From Isoetes taiwanensis (Eukaryota > Streptophyta > Lycopodiopsida > Isoetales > Isoetaceae): a stretch of DNA of 64,000 bases. The stretch is taken from positions 5,525,835-5,589,834 of the forward strand of contig JAJEKV010000032.1 in assembly GCA_021234155.1 (NCBI GenBank), read 5' to 3'. Of this stretch, positions 53,401 to 64,000 are shown piece by piece. Below the pieces are notes generated by a model. It saw only the letters and a program-made list of their open reading frames with translations. It searched no databases and had not been told where the DNA came from. How positions within the stretch are numbered: position 1 is the stretch's first letter; the number at the start of each line of letters is the position of its first letter. Made by a program: the position numbers and the translations under genes.

Positions 53401-53890
53401 TGGATCTCTCCTTTTCCTTGCGTACATCCCCATCGTAGAAGCAAGGGCCACCTTCGAACTGCACCACCGGATTTGGTGATCATCGCCATAGCTAGGGCTT
53501 GGCCGCTTGGCCTGCTCTTTATATTTGTCTGATAGAAGAATCGGAGGAGAGGAAAAGTAAAAAAAAACTAGACAAAGCACATTTGATGAAGAAGCAACTT
53601 TGCTTCATCAAACGCTGGCGTCGGATGCCATCTCCGTGCAATTTTCCAAGCTTATCTAATTTTCATGGCCTTAGATTTTGGAAAATGAAGATCCGATGGT
53701 GCAAAATAAGGCACATCATATTTTGATGACATGGAAATTACACGTGGATAGGCTAGAATTGCAAGAAAGGCTGTAGGCCCGGTAGGGCTGGTGTGCTAAA
53801 AAAAGTGTATGTAATTTGAAAGGTCGCAAATATAAATTTGCCTTTCATTTTTGTATAAGTACTAGGGTTATTTTATAGGCATATCGAGGT
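50406..53890. other. Long region without recognised genes
   Basis: Mixed-composition DNA. I see a 60 bp tandem repeat of GCAAAATGGGGATGTG..GAGCATGTAAA at about 51483-51560, a GCTATG tandem at 51832-51850, and repeated ACTTTTYCC words at 52345-52385. Minus-strand frames at 52979-53333 and 53281-53580 overlap each other and show no family features. No tRNA or rRNA was seen. Confidence 0.4.
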
Positions 53891-54138
53891 ACCTTACCTC
53901 GAATAGAATAATGAATTAGGTAACATTAAAAAATATTTTTTTTTTAAACTTCTAGATTCCCAATTCCTCCTACATTCTCTCATTTCCCAATGAATCCACC
54001 AATTTGGGAAATTCGAGCCATTTCTGCTCCGCCAGCTGCCTGCCACGGCTCTTTTCGGTAAGCTGGTAATGCTCAGAGCATTTTTATTTATTTTTTGTTC
54101 TTTTCCCCCTTTACACAAAACATCGTCTGTGTGGAGTC

Positions 54139-54378
54139 TTGGGTAGAGTTTGTGGCTTGGTTTTTTCACCTTGTTTCAGTCAGAGCGAGCACTGCCGAGC
54201 AGAGAAGCTGTCATCGTCTCTGTCATTGAGATTCACCAATGGAACCATGAACCTGGAAACGTTGGATGCTACTATGATGGTTTCCACGTGGATTGGAAAG
54301 CATGCTTTGATGCTTGGAATGAAGATAAACGTAGAAGAGCAGCAATGTCTCTTGATGACTCTTGAAATATGTTGCTGA
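54139..54378 (+). other. Unrecognised short frames
   Basis: Two overlapping plus-strand frames exist. The one at 54150-54365 reads EIHQWNHEPGNVGCYYDGFH then WKACFDAWNEDKRRR, with several Trp, Cys and charged residues that look protein-like. No intron partner or motif was identified. Confidence 0.25.
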
Positions 54379-54944
54379 TGCTACTCTTAACTTTTTAACT
54401 ATATGGCTTCATTGGTGAAATGAACGGAAGCGGCAGCGGCTAGGGCGGAGGCGGAGGTGAGGCTACCGCCGCTTCGCCTTGCTTCCGGATTAGCAGCGAG
54501 GCATGAAGCAAAGATCTGGAGATGGATGCCAGGCCATGATGCTTTCTAACCGCAAGATTGATTATCACAGGTTTTCTCCAGGTTTTTCCAGGGATGTAGC
54601 CTGTAGGCGATCTTCAACTTTGGGTCAGTTTTGGTTGCATTTCCCACTCTTTCCTTGCAGCTCTCGAAGGATTCCTTTGAGGCTGGGTCGACCTGGGATG
54701 GATGGGATTTATGCAGGCTAACTGGATCAAACTGAAGCAGGCTGATGTTCCGGTTTAGTACGGGGTAAGCTTCATCTGAAAAGGTAAAGTCTTGCAGTTC
54801 TGTGAAGTATCTTGGATTTACTCTTGCCCTTTCTTGCTGGCGGAAAGACAAAATGTAGATTAAGAACAAATCAGATACTCAGGCACTTTTGGGGCTTTCT
54901 AGTTTTTATGCAAATAAATTGCTGGATTTGATTTGAATAGAATA

Positions 54945-55090
54945 GCCGAGCTAGGGAAATGATGTAGGCAGGAAGATTACACATCTTGCACCGGGCTTTT
55001 TGAGGGAGGAGTCTGGTGGCTGGGCATATTTTTTGTCTAGCCAGCTTCAATTGGATTGCCTACCCCGACAATGCAGCATTTTATTTGATG
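54945..55090 (+). repeat. Dispersed repeat, plus copy 1
   Basis: Contains GCCGAGCTAGGGAAA, GCACCGGGCTTTTTGAGGGA, GTCTAGCCAGCTT and CCCCGACAATGCAGCA. Same order as 55420-55560. Confidence 0.8.
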
Positions 55091-55419
55091 CAATTCACAG
55101 GTGATTTATTTGAGTAAAGCTGAGAGACCAGAATCCATGAAGCGGTGGCAGCTTCTATGAGCAGAGTGGCAGGCTGCACTTCTTACACTGATTTGTTTCT
55201 TTATTTGACTTCTTTGTATCCCGGTAAGAGTAAAATGTGCAGTGACAGTTGGTGGTATAGCCGGTCTTCTATGCTACTTCAAAAGTAGTATACAGGTAGA
55301 TTTGGTGGTAGTTGCCATGATTAACAAGATGGATGTGCTTATTTATCAAGGATGTATGGGCTCCTTGATGGGAAATGGAAGTGGAAGACTCCCTTACAGG
55401 GTGACCCTTTCAGTGGAGA

Positions 55420-55765
55420 TTGCCGAGCTAGGGGCTATACAGGAGCTTCTATATCCTGCACCAGGCTTTTAGGGGAGGAGTCTGGCGGTTGGGCTTGTAC
55501 TAAGCCTAGCCAGCTTTAGGCTATCTGTGACCCCGACAATGCAGCACTCTACTATGCACCTCAGACACAACATCTTGAGAATTAGGTTTCTTTAACCATT
55601 GTTAGCTATCTTATACTTCTTTTGTTTTGCTGTTACTCATTTGAATAAGTTTCAGTTCATAGAGGATGAAGAGGTTGAGGTTACTCCTGTAGTAATCCTC
55701 TGTGAAGTTTGAAACATTGTACTCTGTACTTTTTATTATATAAAATATAAAAACTTCCGTTTCTC

Positions 55766-55797
<32 letters not shown>
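55420..55797 (+). mobile_element. Dispersed repeat copy 2 ending in poly(A): retroelement 3' end
   Basis: The repeat core (55420-55560) is followed by ordinary DNA. Then come TTATATAAAATATAAAAACT and CTTCCGTTTCTCC and a run of 31 A (55767-55797), as in plant LINE or retrocopy 3' ends. No reverse transcriptase is visible upstream, so it would be a truncated or short non-autonomous element. No target-site duplication was identified. Confidence 0.5.
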
Positions 55798-55799
<2 letters not shown>

Positions 55800-56107
55800 C
55801 GGCATGAACTAGCAAACGCTAGACCAGCATCTACCTCGGTCAATCCCTTGGCAGTATTATCATCCTAATATCTAAACTGGGCAAGCCAGTCTAGACTAGT
55901 ACCTCTTTTCCCAAAGCCTAAATAATTTGAAGACCATTATTTATTCACTAAAGTAATTCATCTGCTACAATATTCAATTCGAATTATGTGCAGTTACATA
56001 GACTGTAAACTCTATGTACCATAGTTTGAACATTATGCCCAGAAATGGATACAATTGAGCCAAAAGGATCTTACCATATGTATCAGTAATCTAAAATAGT
56101 TGTCTTA

Positions 56108-56269
56108 CTAAATCACTTTGAATACGTAGATCGTCAATATTGCAGCCCATATTCCAATGGTCAGACAGCTCCAAACCACTGTCCATGTCTTTTTTCGATA
56201 TTCCACATCCTTCAAGCTAAAGCCAACTCTAACAGCAAAATAAACACAATTGGAGGAGAGAACCCGTAC
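56108..56269 (-). CDS. Probable last exon of a membrane protein gene
   Basis: The minus strand reads from a CTGCAG acceptor into VRVLSSNCVYFAVRVGFSLK, DVEYRKKTWTVVWSCL, and a hydrophobic helix TIGIWAAILTIYVFKVI ending in TAG. The charged stretch followed by a C-terminal transmembrane helix suggests a small membrane protein. Upstream exons were not identified with certainty. The frame at 57298-57513 (minus, starting MAVPIAPNWPPKRGRPDRW) could be a 5' exon. I do not recognise the family. Confidence 0.4.
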   Translation of the reverse strand, partial: VRVLSSNCVYFAVRVGFSLKDVEYRKKTWTVVWSCLTIGIWAAILTIYVFKVI

Positions 56270-56661
56270 CTGCAGCCAATCAATACACAATTAGCATGAT
56301 AATGGTAATTGTGCAAGGGCCAAAAGGTACATTGGGTCTCTCAGTTTATCACTGATCACCAATTGTATCCTTTTGCCCTGAGGTGAACATTAACAAGAAT
56401 GGAAACTGGAATATCAACGTTTTTAGTATTATAAAGTTCCAAATTAATCTCGAGTTTTGTATCATAATGTATAGGATTTTTAGACATTTAGTTCTTCCCG
56501 AATCAACCTCAAATGATTGAATTATCCACCTTTAAGTCTTATAATCTCAGCACATAGCAATATATTGTCCATCTAGCATTATATAGAATTATCCCAGAGA
56601 AGCATTTTTCACTTTAAAAGCCTCGGTAGCATAAGGAATGATATGGAAAGATGCAAAAATT

Positions 56662-57200
56662 GTAGGATAAGTACTTGCTGCCATAAAAAACAGCTTCTAC
56701 TAAAACTGGAATAACTCTTAGCACAGAGCTCTGTTTTTCTATTAATTATATGTTTCAGAAATGGCATGATGTGCTCTATAATTTCAAGAAAAAACAGTCA
56801 AGTTTTATCGAGACTTGCTGTGTCAGAATGATGTCTGAAATTCGACTCAAGGATCTAGTAAAATATCAAGTTAGCCAAACATCAAATCTATTAAGTGGCG
56901 ATAGTAAGAGATATAAGCAACCAAAATTCTCAAGAATAGAAGCAAAAGAAGCCCCTTTCCTAAGTCCACAATTTAACTTAGGTGTATCAATATCAAATTT
57001 TAAGTCTAAGCATGTCAAAAAAGTAGGATAAGTACTTGCTGCCATAAAAAAACAGCCCCTACGAAAACAGGCATAACTTTTAGCACAAAGCTCTGTTTTT
57101 CTATTAATTATATGTTTTGGAAATGGCATGATATGCTCTATCTTTTCAATAAAAAACAGTCAAGTTCTGACGAATTTTGCTCTGTCAGAAAATGATTTCT
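56662..57200. repeat. Direct duplication, 361 bp offset
   Basis: About 180 bp starting GTAGGATAAGTACTTGCTGC at 56662 recurs at 57023, including CTCTGTTTTTCTATTAATTA and AAACAGTCAAGTT, with roughly 85% identity by eye. Confidence 0.85.
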
Positions 57201-57738
57201 GTATTCCGACCTAAATGTAGTATGTCTTGAACATTCCCATGGCAGAAATCAGAAAAATCAAATCATAAAAACCTTTTGTGTTGCCAAGTTCCTGGCATTA
57301 GTTTGTCCACATGATTTTGCTCCAAGTTTTGATCATTTTGCAGTCATCGCTATCAAGATAACATGAAATAGAGCTGAGGCTACGCATAGACGGCCTGAAG
57401 AAGATTGTAGACTGCAGATTAGAGCATTGGGTCTTTATCCATCGATCTGGTCTGCCCCTTTTGGGCGGCCAGTTTGGCGCTATTGGTACTGCCATGCCAT
57501 GCCATCCATCCATCGTAAAAGGATTTCTAAACCCTATATTGAATCCATTAATAAGACCTTCAAGAAAGAATTTTAAAGGGCTTTAATTTCAACATAATAT
57601 AATTTACTGGCCATTAGCCTATTATGCACCCAATTTAGTGTATATTATGTACCTTGCTTTTTGAGCAGGCAACATTTTGTACAGTCATAGGCTACCCAGT
57701 ACCTTATACAGTACCGAAGATTGCATTTTATATTTATG

Positions 57739-59753
57739 CCATTATTGCAACAAATATTCCGACATTGCTTATGTTCTGACATTGCAACAAATTATCTTAT
57801 ATTATAAAGTTTTAGCGTATGTCTTGCATCAAACCCTAATTTAGATAGTTGAGATCGTCTGATTGCATTTGAAGGCCGAGATTTATCGCACAACTTCCCA
57901 CCACCATGATTGGCCATGCTCTGATCTCTTAAGAGGAAAGGGAAAATGGCAGAGAAAAAAGGGCAAGGTGAGAGGCAAAAAGGCACCATGCGAGTAAAAG
58001 GGAAAGACTCCGGAAGGAAAAATGAAAGGAAAAGAGCAATTGTTTTCATTATTTGGAAAGAAAAAGAAAGGAGAAAAAGGAAGGAAAAAAGACACTATGT
58101 AAAGGAAAAGGTGGAAAGGGTGAGGACAGAATAAGGGAAAAGAAAAGGGGAAGGGAGGAAAAAGGAAGAAAAAAGCAATGGAAAAAAATGTGAAGACGAA
58201 AAGGGTGATTATCATCAAAAGGGGAAGATAAGAATGGTGGAGAGAAGGAAAAAAGGGCATGGAAAAATAGAAAGGGAAGGAAAAAGAGGCTAAAAAGGAA
58301 AAGGGGCATGAGGAAAAGGGAGAGGGAAATGAGAGAGGAAGGAGAAAGTGGCACGAGAAGAGGAAAAGGGTGAGGAAAGGAAAAAAAAGGGAAAAGGGAA
58401 AAGGGAAAAGGGAAAAGCGAAAAAGCAAAAAGAGAACAAAAGAAAAACATGGAATAGGAAAAGAGGAAAAGGGAAAAGGGGAAGAGGTTGGGAAAAGGAG
58501 CAAAAAGGGCATGTGAAAAAAGGTGGAAAAAATGGAATGGAAAAAGGTGTGGGAAAATGGAAAAGGAAAAGAGAAAGGAAAAAAAAAAAGGAAAGGAAAG
58601 AGGAAAAAGAGCATGGAAAAAAGAAAAGGATGAAAAAAAAAAAAAGGAAAAGGAAAAGGAAATGGGAGGCTTAAAAGGGAAAGGGGAAAAAAAAAAGAAC
58701 ACGAGGAATAAGGAGGGAGAATGGAAAAGAGGAAGGGAAAAAGGGCAATGTAAAAAAAAGCTGGAAGAGGGAAAGGGGTGAGGAAAGGGTAAAAATAAAA
58801 GGAAAAAAGAGCATGGGGAAAGGGAAAAGAAAAAAAGAAAAAAGGGGAATAGGGACGGGGAAAAGGGGAAGAGGGTAAGGAAAGGCGGAAGAAAGGCAAG
58901 TAAAAAAAAGTGGAAAAAAGGGAATGGAAAAATACATGGGAAAAAGGGAAAAGGAAAAAGGAAAGAGAAAGGGAAAGGGAAAGGGAAAAGGGAAAGGGAA
59001 AGGGAAAGGGAAAGGGAAAGGGGGAAGGAAAGAGGAAAAGGGCCTTCCTGAAAAATGGAAAGTGTGGGGAAATGATGAAAAAAGAAGGAAAGGGAAAAGG
59101 AAAAAGGGAGACGGAAAGGGGGGAAGGAAAGGAAAAAGGCATGAGAAAAAGAAAGAAGAAAATGGGAAAAAGAGACATGAGATAAAGAAGAAGGTGGGGG
59201 GAGAGGAAGAAAAACATTAAAAAAAAGGTGGGAAAAGGGAATGCAAAAAGGGCATGAGAAAAGGGAAGGGAAAAGAGAAAAGCAAAAGGAATGGGAAAAG
59301 GAAAGGGAAAAAAGAGCATGAGAAAAATGGGAAGGGTGGAGAAATGTGAAAAGGGAAGGAAAAAAAGCCACAAAAAAGGGAAAGGGAAAGGGAAAATGAG
59401 AAGGAGAAAAGGAAGAAAAAAGAGGAGGGAGAAGAGGGGGTAAAAAAAAAAAAAAAAGAGAGAGAGAAGGAGAAAAGTAAATGTGCAGGGAAAATAAGAA
59501 AAGGGAAAAAAGAAAGTGTGTAAGAAAATGAGTAAAAAAGGATATGCAGGATAGAGCAAAGGGAAAGTTATGAAATGCACAAAAACCTCTTATAGCCTAG
59601 CAATGATGGACTTGGTTTCTATTATATTAGATGTATAAAAATGAGTCTGAGCTGAATAGGTTTCCATCCACAAATGTTCCCAACATTTGCCCAGCAACGC
59701 TGGGCACCATTACTAGTAGTCCATTATTGCAACAAATGTTCCGACATTGCTTA
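57739..59753 (-). mobile_element. Inverted copy of the polypyrimidine element with direct-repeat ends
   Basis: The plus strand is purine-rich (57936-59560), the reverse of the CT blocks. The flank at 57790-57935 is the reverse complement of 2178-2302. The unit is bracketed by imperfect 33 bp direct repeats (CCATTATTGCAACAAATRTT then CCGACATTGCTTA) at 57739-57771 and 59721-59753, one mismatch apart. The end at 59580-59720 is not CT-rich and contains a CCCAGCAACGCTGGG hairpin near 59690. No protein is encoded. The autonomous partner is unknown. Confidence 0.65.
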
Positions 59754-59857
59754 AGATCAAATGTTATAGTGTCATGAGTTCTAATGTCACCAGAGATCTC
59801 TGGATCACTATTGACTGTCCAAGCAAAATTGCTTAATTAAAGCAAAATAGCTTAAAT

Positions 59858-59885
59858 AAAAAAAAAAAAAAAAAAAAAAAAAAAA
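59858..59885. repeat. Poly(A) run of 28
   Basis: A pure A stretch following repeated GCAAAATxGCTTAA words. It could mark a retroelement 3' end, but nothing upstream supports one. Confidence 0.6.
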
Positions 59886-60205
59886 CTTTTTAACTATATG
59901 TTTATATGAATAATTACTACTATGTAACTTACCTTTTTGTTCTAAGTTTATAATTGAGAAACTGTCTTCCGTCAATTAAAATTTTTGTATGTCAGTTGAA
60001 AGGTTCAAATTGATCAACATTCTGTCATATGAAAGACCAAAGTGCCTGTCGTTAGAAAATTAAGGGGTGCCCGTCAAACTTGAACCCTGGCCCTCATGGC
60101 CTTCTCAATCCTAAGCTTCTCACAAATGCTAGATGAACTAATGTGAATGAAACCACTTATATCAGGATCCTTAACTTTCCTCCTCGCACCTTTTGACTGG
60201 AGTTC

Positions 60206-60943
60206 CTAATTACCATGGTGTGTACAATAACCAGATGTATCTCCTTGCTCAAACATTGGTGGTCTTTCAATATGCACATCACAATTGCATAACTGTGCAT
60301 TGCCCCTTGCTAGTCCCGCTTCACCTATTGAATTCACTTTCTCCATTAAGTTACCCATGATGTGATAGAATCTTGTGGCACCCGGAAGATGGCAAGGAGC
60401 ATTGCTAATAAGGTTGAAATCCTCGTACCTCATGCTATCAACCTCAATGCCTTGCATGTTTTAAAGGAGCTCATCCTCTTGGCCATCTTCATTCTTTTCT
60501 ATGTCCTCATCACTATCCTCATCATTCACATGATGGAGATGGCTTGCAACATGCTGCTGAACATGGTCTTCATGTTAAACTGGTGCAAATGCACTACTGA
60601 TACAAGCGGCAACAACCTTTGTACAATCGGCGGGTAAACTCGTGTGCCCCTGAAAGCTGCATCTTGCTGCCCCTAAAAGCCCCTCAGGTATTAGCCGTGC
60701 CTGGACTGCATTGGATGTCACCTCAGTAATCTCTTCTCTCATAGACTCGATCTTGAGTGTGAAAGGAAGAAGATGGCCTTTAAGTTCTATTTCCAGTGAT
60801 GGATGTGCTACAACAATTCGTACTATAAGCAGAACGTCCAAAAGTTCATAAAAGGTAGCAGGCCGAAGAATCAACCAAAGCCATCTCCATCTCGGCCAGT
60901 AGCACCAAAGAAGATCCACATGGACCCAACTTGAAGCATGCAC
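60206..60943 (-). pseudogene. Unrecognised coding-like minus-strand region
   Basis: Two open stretches, 60575-60943 (with EIELKGHLLPFTLKIESM and EITEVTSNAVQARLIPEG) and 60206-60457 (with DFNLISNAPCHLPGATRFYH), are linked by an acidic segment in a third frame (NDEDSDEDIEKNEDGQEDEL) ending in TAA. The residue mix is protein-like, but joining them needs frame changes. No domain is recognised. Confidence 0.35.
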
Positions 60944-61195
60944 CGGTCTTCCGGGAGATTAGACACTTCCAGCAGTGCACTAACCTCTTGATTCGGAAGG
61001 CCTCTTCAAGCGGCTCTTCCGAGAGATTATGCAGGAGTTTAGGATGGATTATCGGGTCACACCCCTGACAGTCCTAAAGCAGAGCTGGTGCAGCTCTTCG
61101 AGGAGGGCAACTTACGCGCAATTCATACCAAGAGAGTTACAATAATGCCCAAGGATCTGCACCTAGCTCGAAGAATTAGAAAGGATAAAATTTAG
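60840..61195 (+). pseudogene. Divergent histone H3 (possibly CENH3-like) pseudogene
   Basis: The plus strand carries the H3 fold in order, with frameshifts. A Pro/Lys-rich N-tail (RPKNQPKPSPSRPVAPKK) is followed by FREIRHFQQCTNLLIRK (H3: LREIRKYQKSTELLIRK), [18 protein letters not shown] (H3: FQRLVREIAQDFKTDLRF) and [20 protein letters not shown] then [15 protein letters not shown], with stop TAG at 61193-61195. The part between VLK and AELV lacks about eight residues of helix 2. The tail is unlike canonical H3 (no ARTKQTARK). Intron-free over the fold, it may be a retrocopy of a divergent H3 or CENH3. The MPKD motif is canonical H3-like rather than typical of CENH3. Confidence 0.8.
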
Positions 61196-61314
61196 AGTTT
61201 TTTTGTATAAAATTTTGACTTTAACATACTAAGATAATGAGCTCTTAATTAATGTAATGAGTTCAAATTTCCCTGAAAAAAAATGTCAAACTAGGTATAA
61301 AAAAAGGTGACCCG

Positions 61315-61575
61315 CATCACTCCATGCCAAATGCCCTTTCGAGAGTCTCAGAGACCCCTTTCACGCGGAGTAACCCAATTTGCCTATTTTTGCACTTAGA
61401 GGTGTCAGATTAACATGAAATAAGTTGGTAGATAGGCTAGAATCGAGTCAAATTTGCATCCTAGCACTTTGTATCACTCAAAAAGTTAAAAATTGGCCAC
61501 AATAGACCCACCCAGATCACTCCATGCCAAATGCCTTTTCGAGAGTCTCAGAAACCCCTTTCGCATGGAGTAATC
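61315..61575. repeat. Direct repeat pair
   Basis: Two about 60 bp copies begin TCACTCCATGCCAAATGCC (61318 and 61518) and continue TTTCGAGAGTCTCAGA and CCCCTTTC. They are 200 bp apart. Surrounding DNA to 62545 is non-coding. Confidence 0.88.
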
Positions 61576-62545
61576 CGGTTTGACCATGTTCGACGCAAAT
61601 TTCTCAAAAAATTGCTCAACAAACCACTCTAGTTTGTTTCTTGCCTTGTTTTAGCTAGACTAGCACTTCTAATTTGTCAGATTGGATGCCCATAACTCCT
61701 AGAACATAGATTTTTTCGAGTAGGCAGTTCCGACATAGAAACCTAGACAACTCTGGTCTATATAAGGGGACCTTATTTGACTGTTTTTACTCATCTGTTT
61801 AGGCAATTTTTCAATCCCAAACCATTTTTTGCCTCAGCCTCTGCCCAATGGCCCTTACCCACTTCATCGAATGGTACAACAGCACCAATCATATCAACGA
61901 GATGTCGATCGAGGAGGCCTTTCAAGTGTTCGGTCACCTCATCGACCTTCATGCAACCTTGACGAGGACGTCCTACTACAATCTAGCTTTATTAAAATCC
62001 GAAGGATCTGACAAGTAAAGAGATATTTGTGAAGTTCTTGCATAGTATGATGGATGACATGGGTGTACAGGAGAAGGAAGCATCATCATGGTTGATCATG
62101 ACGCCTCCACGTATTGCTTCAATCATTTACAGTCACCAAATCCACCGTCCTATCATCTCGATACCTTTGGCACCTTTTTTTATTTCAATTTATTGATACC
62201 TTGAAAGTAATAGCATCAGGAAAATCAGCCGCAGATGTATAGAATTATATTCACAGCTTGATTGGATAGGAGAAATTGATAGGGACATTGAGAAATTTCT
62301 CCTAGGAAGTGGGCTATTTTGATATATGTATTACCATGACAATTTGAAATATACTTGGCATTTTACTCCTCAAATTCATATTTATGTATCTATGGATTCC
62401 AACTTTGCAATTTTTTAGTTGTGCAGTTGTCCAAGTTGAAGCTAAAAAATCCTTAAACTTCATCATTTTAGGATGGTAAAACATAACAGACAGATTTCAT
62501 TTGAATAAATCAAGCTAGCGCGATTTAAAGTCTTAATATAATTTG

Positions 62546-64000
62546 TGACGTTCCACGTAATTATACGGTATACGTATAAATATACTGACACGTCACGCAG
62601 TAAGAATACGCTACCGTGGGGTATGTTAGCCTAGGGGGTTGACCTAAAAGGGATTAATTTAGCTATGCTAAATTAATAAAGGGTTAATTAAAGGTTAATT
62701 ACCTAAAATTAAGGAATAATTATTTAATTAACCTAATTAAACCACTTAAGTTAATCTAATTAATTAATTAAGAGGGGGACACCTGGCCAAACTCGATTGG
62801 CCAGCAGGAAACTGCTAATATGGGGCAGCAAATTGGATCCCAATCCCAATTTGCCCCAAATCGATTCCAAGGAGAGGAGCTGCTGGGCGCCCAGATTGCT
62901 TGAAGATGGAGATGCCACATGAGATGCCACATGACAATGGATCCAGCAGGAATTCGGGTTAGTGGATAGATTAGCTTGATATTTCTAGGGTCAGCGCCTC
63001 TGTCAGTCTTCTCTACTTGTTTTTTATCATGGTTAACTCTTGTTTGATAGTTAGAACTGTTCTCAACTATGGATTATGCTTTGTGATGGATGGATGGATG
63101 TATCTTTGGTAGTATCTTTGTTAGTTCTTCCAGAAAACGGATTAAGGGGGGTAGAGACCTCTGTGACCTATGTTCATTAGTATGCTCCTAGTATCTCCCA
63201 TAGTACCTAGTATTGTGGCCTGTGCACAAGATCCCACCAAGCCGTGGAATCTATGGCATGATTGAAGTACCAGACAAGGAGCCGTGGTGATGAAGTGTGG
63301 GGTGGGGTCTCGCCTGAGCATAAAAGGCTACGGGGACTCCTTCAGTGAGCTAGGCCTAATAGCCGGCCAGTGAACTAGGCCGGGTATGGGTCTGACACTC
63401 CCTGGGTACAGTGGTGTGAGCATCCTGTACTTTGTGTAGATTTAGGGGAGTGGGTCGGGTACGGATGCGGGGGTCGCTGATGCGACGCGCATTCTCTAGC
63501 TCACCCATGGAATCATTGCGACTCTGGCCTCATCGGACCGGGGAGATGTAACCCGGAGTAGTCTTGAAGGGTGATACCTTGGGATTGCGTCTCCGGATGG
63601 CTACAATGACGCCATAGCTTGATTCAGCTCGTCTGCAAAGTGTGCACAGAAGGGGCGGATGGAGTGGATAACCCTAGCCGATGTTCTATGCCAGGCAACG
63701 CCATGCCAAGATTCGGTCTGCTGATCTCCTGAGACCTAGCCGTCAGTCGATCCTCATGGGAGTCTGAGCCGGGGTAGAACCTGGGTTTGGGGTGTTTTCC
63801 TTAGTATTGAATGTATCCTCTCTGTTATCATCAGTCGGATGGATGTGCCACCCTTCGTGGTGGTTATTTATGATATTATGTTGTATGCTAACTTGTATTC
63901 ACGCTTCCGCGACATAGGAGTCCCATTGAAGGCGTGGGCCGAATGACACCTCCGTGTCCTTCACCCGGGCATCTTCCTAAAGATGGTCTGAGTTAGACGG
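62546..64000. mobile_element. Possible LTR (5' end inside, 3' end outside window)
   Basis: TGTGACGTTCCACG at 62546 has the TG start seen in Ty3-type plant LTRs. It is followed by an AT-rich, TTAATTAA-dense part and a GC-richer part with no open frame. No second LTR, primer-binding site or CA end lies in the window, so this is tentative. Confidence 0.25.

Noticed and set aside
57883-59580. 565-codon Phe-rich frame
   Set aside because: Reverse of a polypurine tract. Composition alone explains the absence of stops.
61100-61195. Intact canonical histone H3 gene
   Set aside because: Frameshifts, a missing part of helix 2 and a non-canonical tail exclude a functional canonical H3.
1-64000. Bacterial contamination because of the methyltransferase
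   Set aside because: The methyltransferase lies between two copies of a plant-type duplication, has intron-like interruptions and plant-like AT-rich flanks. Nothing else is bacterial.

Overview
The window reads as nuclear DNA of a plant with a large, repeat-rich genome, probably not a flowering plant (a fern or lycophyte is a guess). It has spliced genes with GT-AG introns, a plant-specific Ras-group LRR (PIRL) gene, long simple-sequence blocks, and many eroded mobile-element genes. There is no bacterial, organellar or viral gene organisation. Most long open frames are by-products of low-complexity DNA (CT-rich, CAC-rich or AAATTC repeats) and are not genes.

Layout. (1) 1-13233 and 17365-30496 are two tandem copies of one segment about 13.2 kb long, offset by about 17.26-17.36 kb. 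Each copy holds, in order, a roughly 2.2-2.5 kb polypyrimidine block, a conserved flank, a hairpin, a minus-strand PIRL gene, an (AAATTC)15 microsatellite, an unrecognised basic reading frame, a strand-switching GTG/CAC block, and an eroded HGKG-motif transposase-like gene. The PIRL exons are nearly identical, yet each copy has different frame-breaking indels. (2) The 4.1 kb between the copies carries a broken beta-class DNA N6/N4 methyltransferase gene (about 14430-16501). (3) 31390-38231 is the most interesting block. A four-exon minus-strand gene of unknown function (32090-34474), followed by an FCP1-like phosphatase remnant, is divergent from a plus-strand DDE-type (DUF7869-like) transposase gene (34992-38231). 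(4) 38950-45420 is a T-rich non-coding block bounded by a 160 bp direct repeat. (5) 45480-49925 is a non-coding or weakly coding block full of AAATTGGGCG/CGCCCAATTT palindromes. (6) 49930-57735 is mostly dispersed and tandem repeats, with one exon of a membrane protein and a retroelement poly(A) end. (7) 57739-59753 is an inverted copy of the polypyrimidine element. (8) 60206-61195 has an unrecognised frame and a divergent histone H3 (possibly CENH3-like) pseudogene. (9) 62546-64000 may be the start of an LTR.

Main discovery candidate: the palindrome CTATGCGCGCATAG and close variants occur in arrays with a 40-44 bp register inside introns of three mobile-element-type genes (methyltransferase, unknown gene, transposase), and singly in two of their 3' regions. 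The spacers differ between arrays, so the palindrome and its spacing are conserved rather than a whole repeat unit. About 41-42 bp is four helical turns. A second, unrelated palindrome family fills the non-coding parts of 46.2-49.7 kb in a similar style. I infer a mobile-element system with phased intronic palindromes, possibly protein-binding or methylation sites. No terminal repeats or target-site duplications could be fixed by eye.
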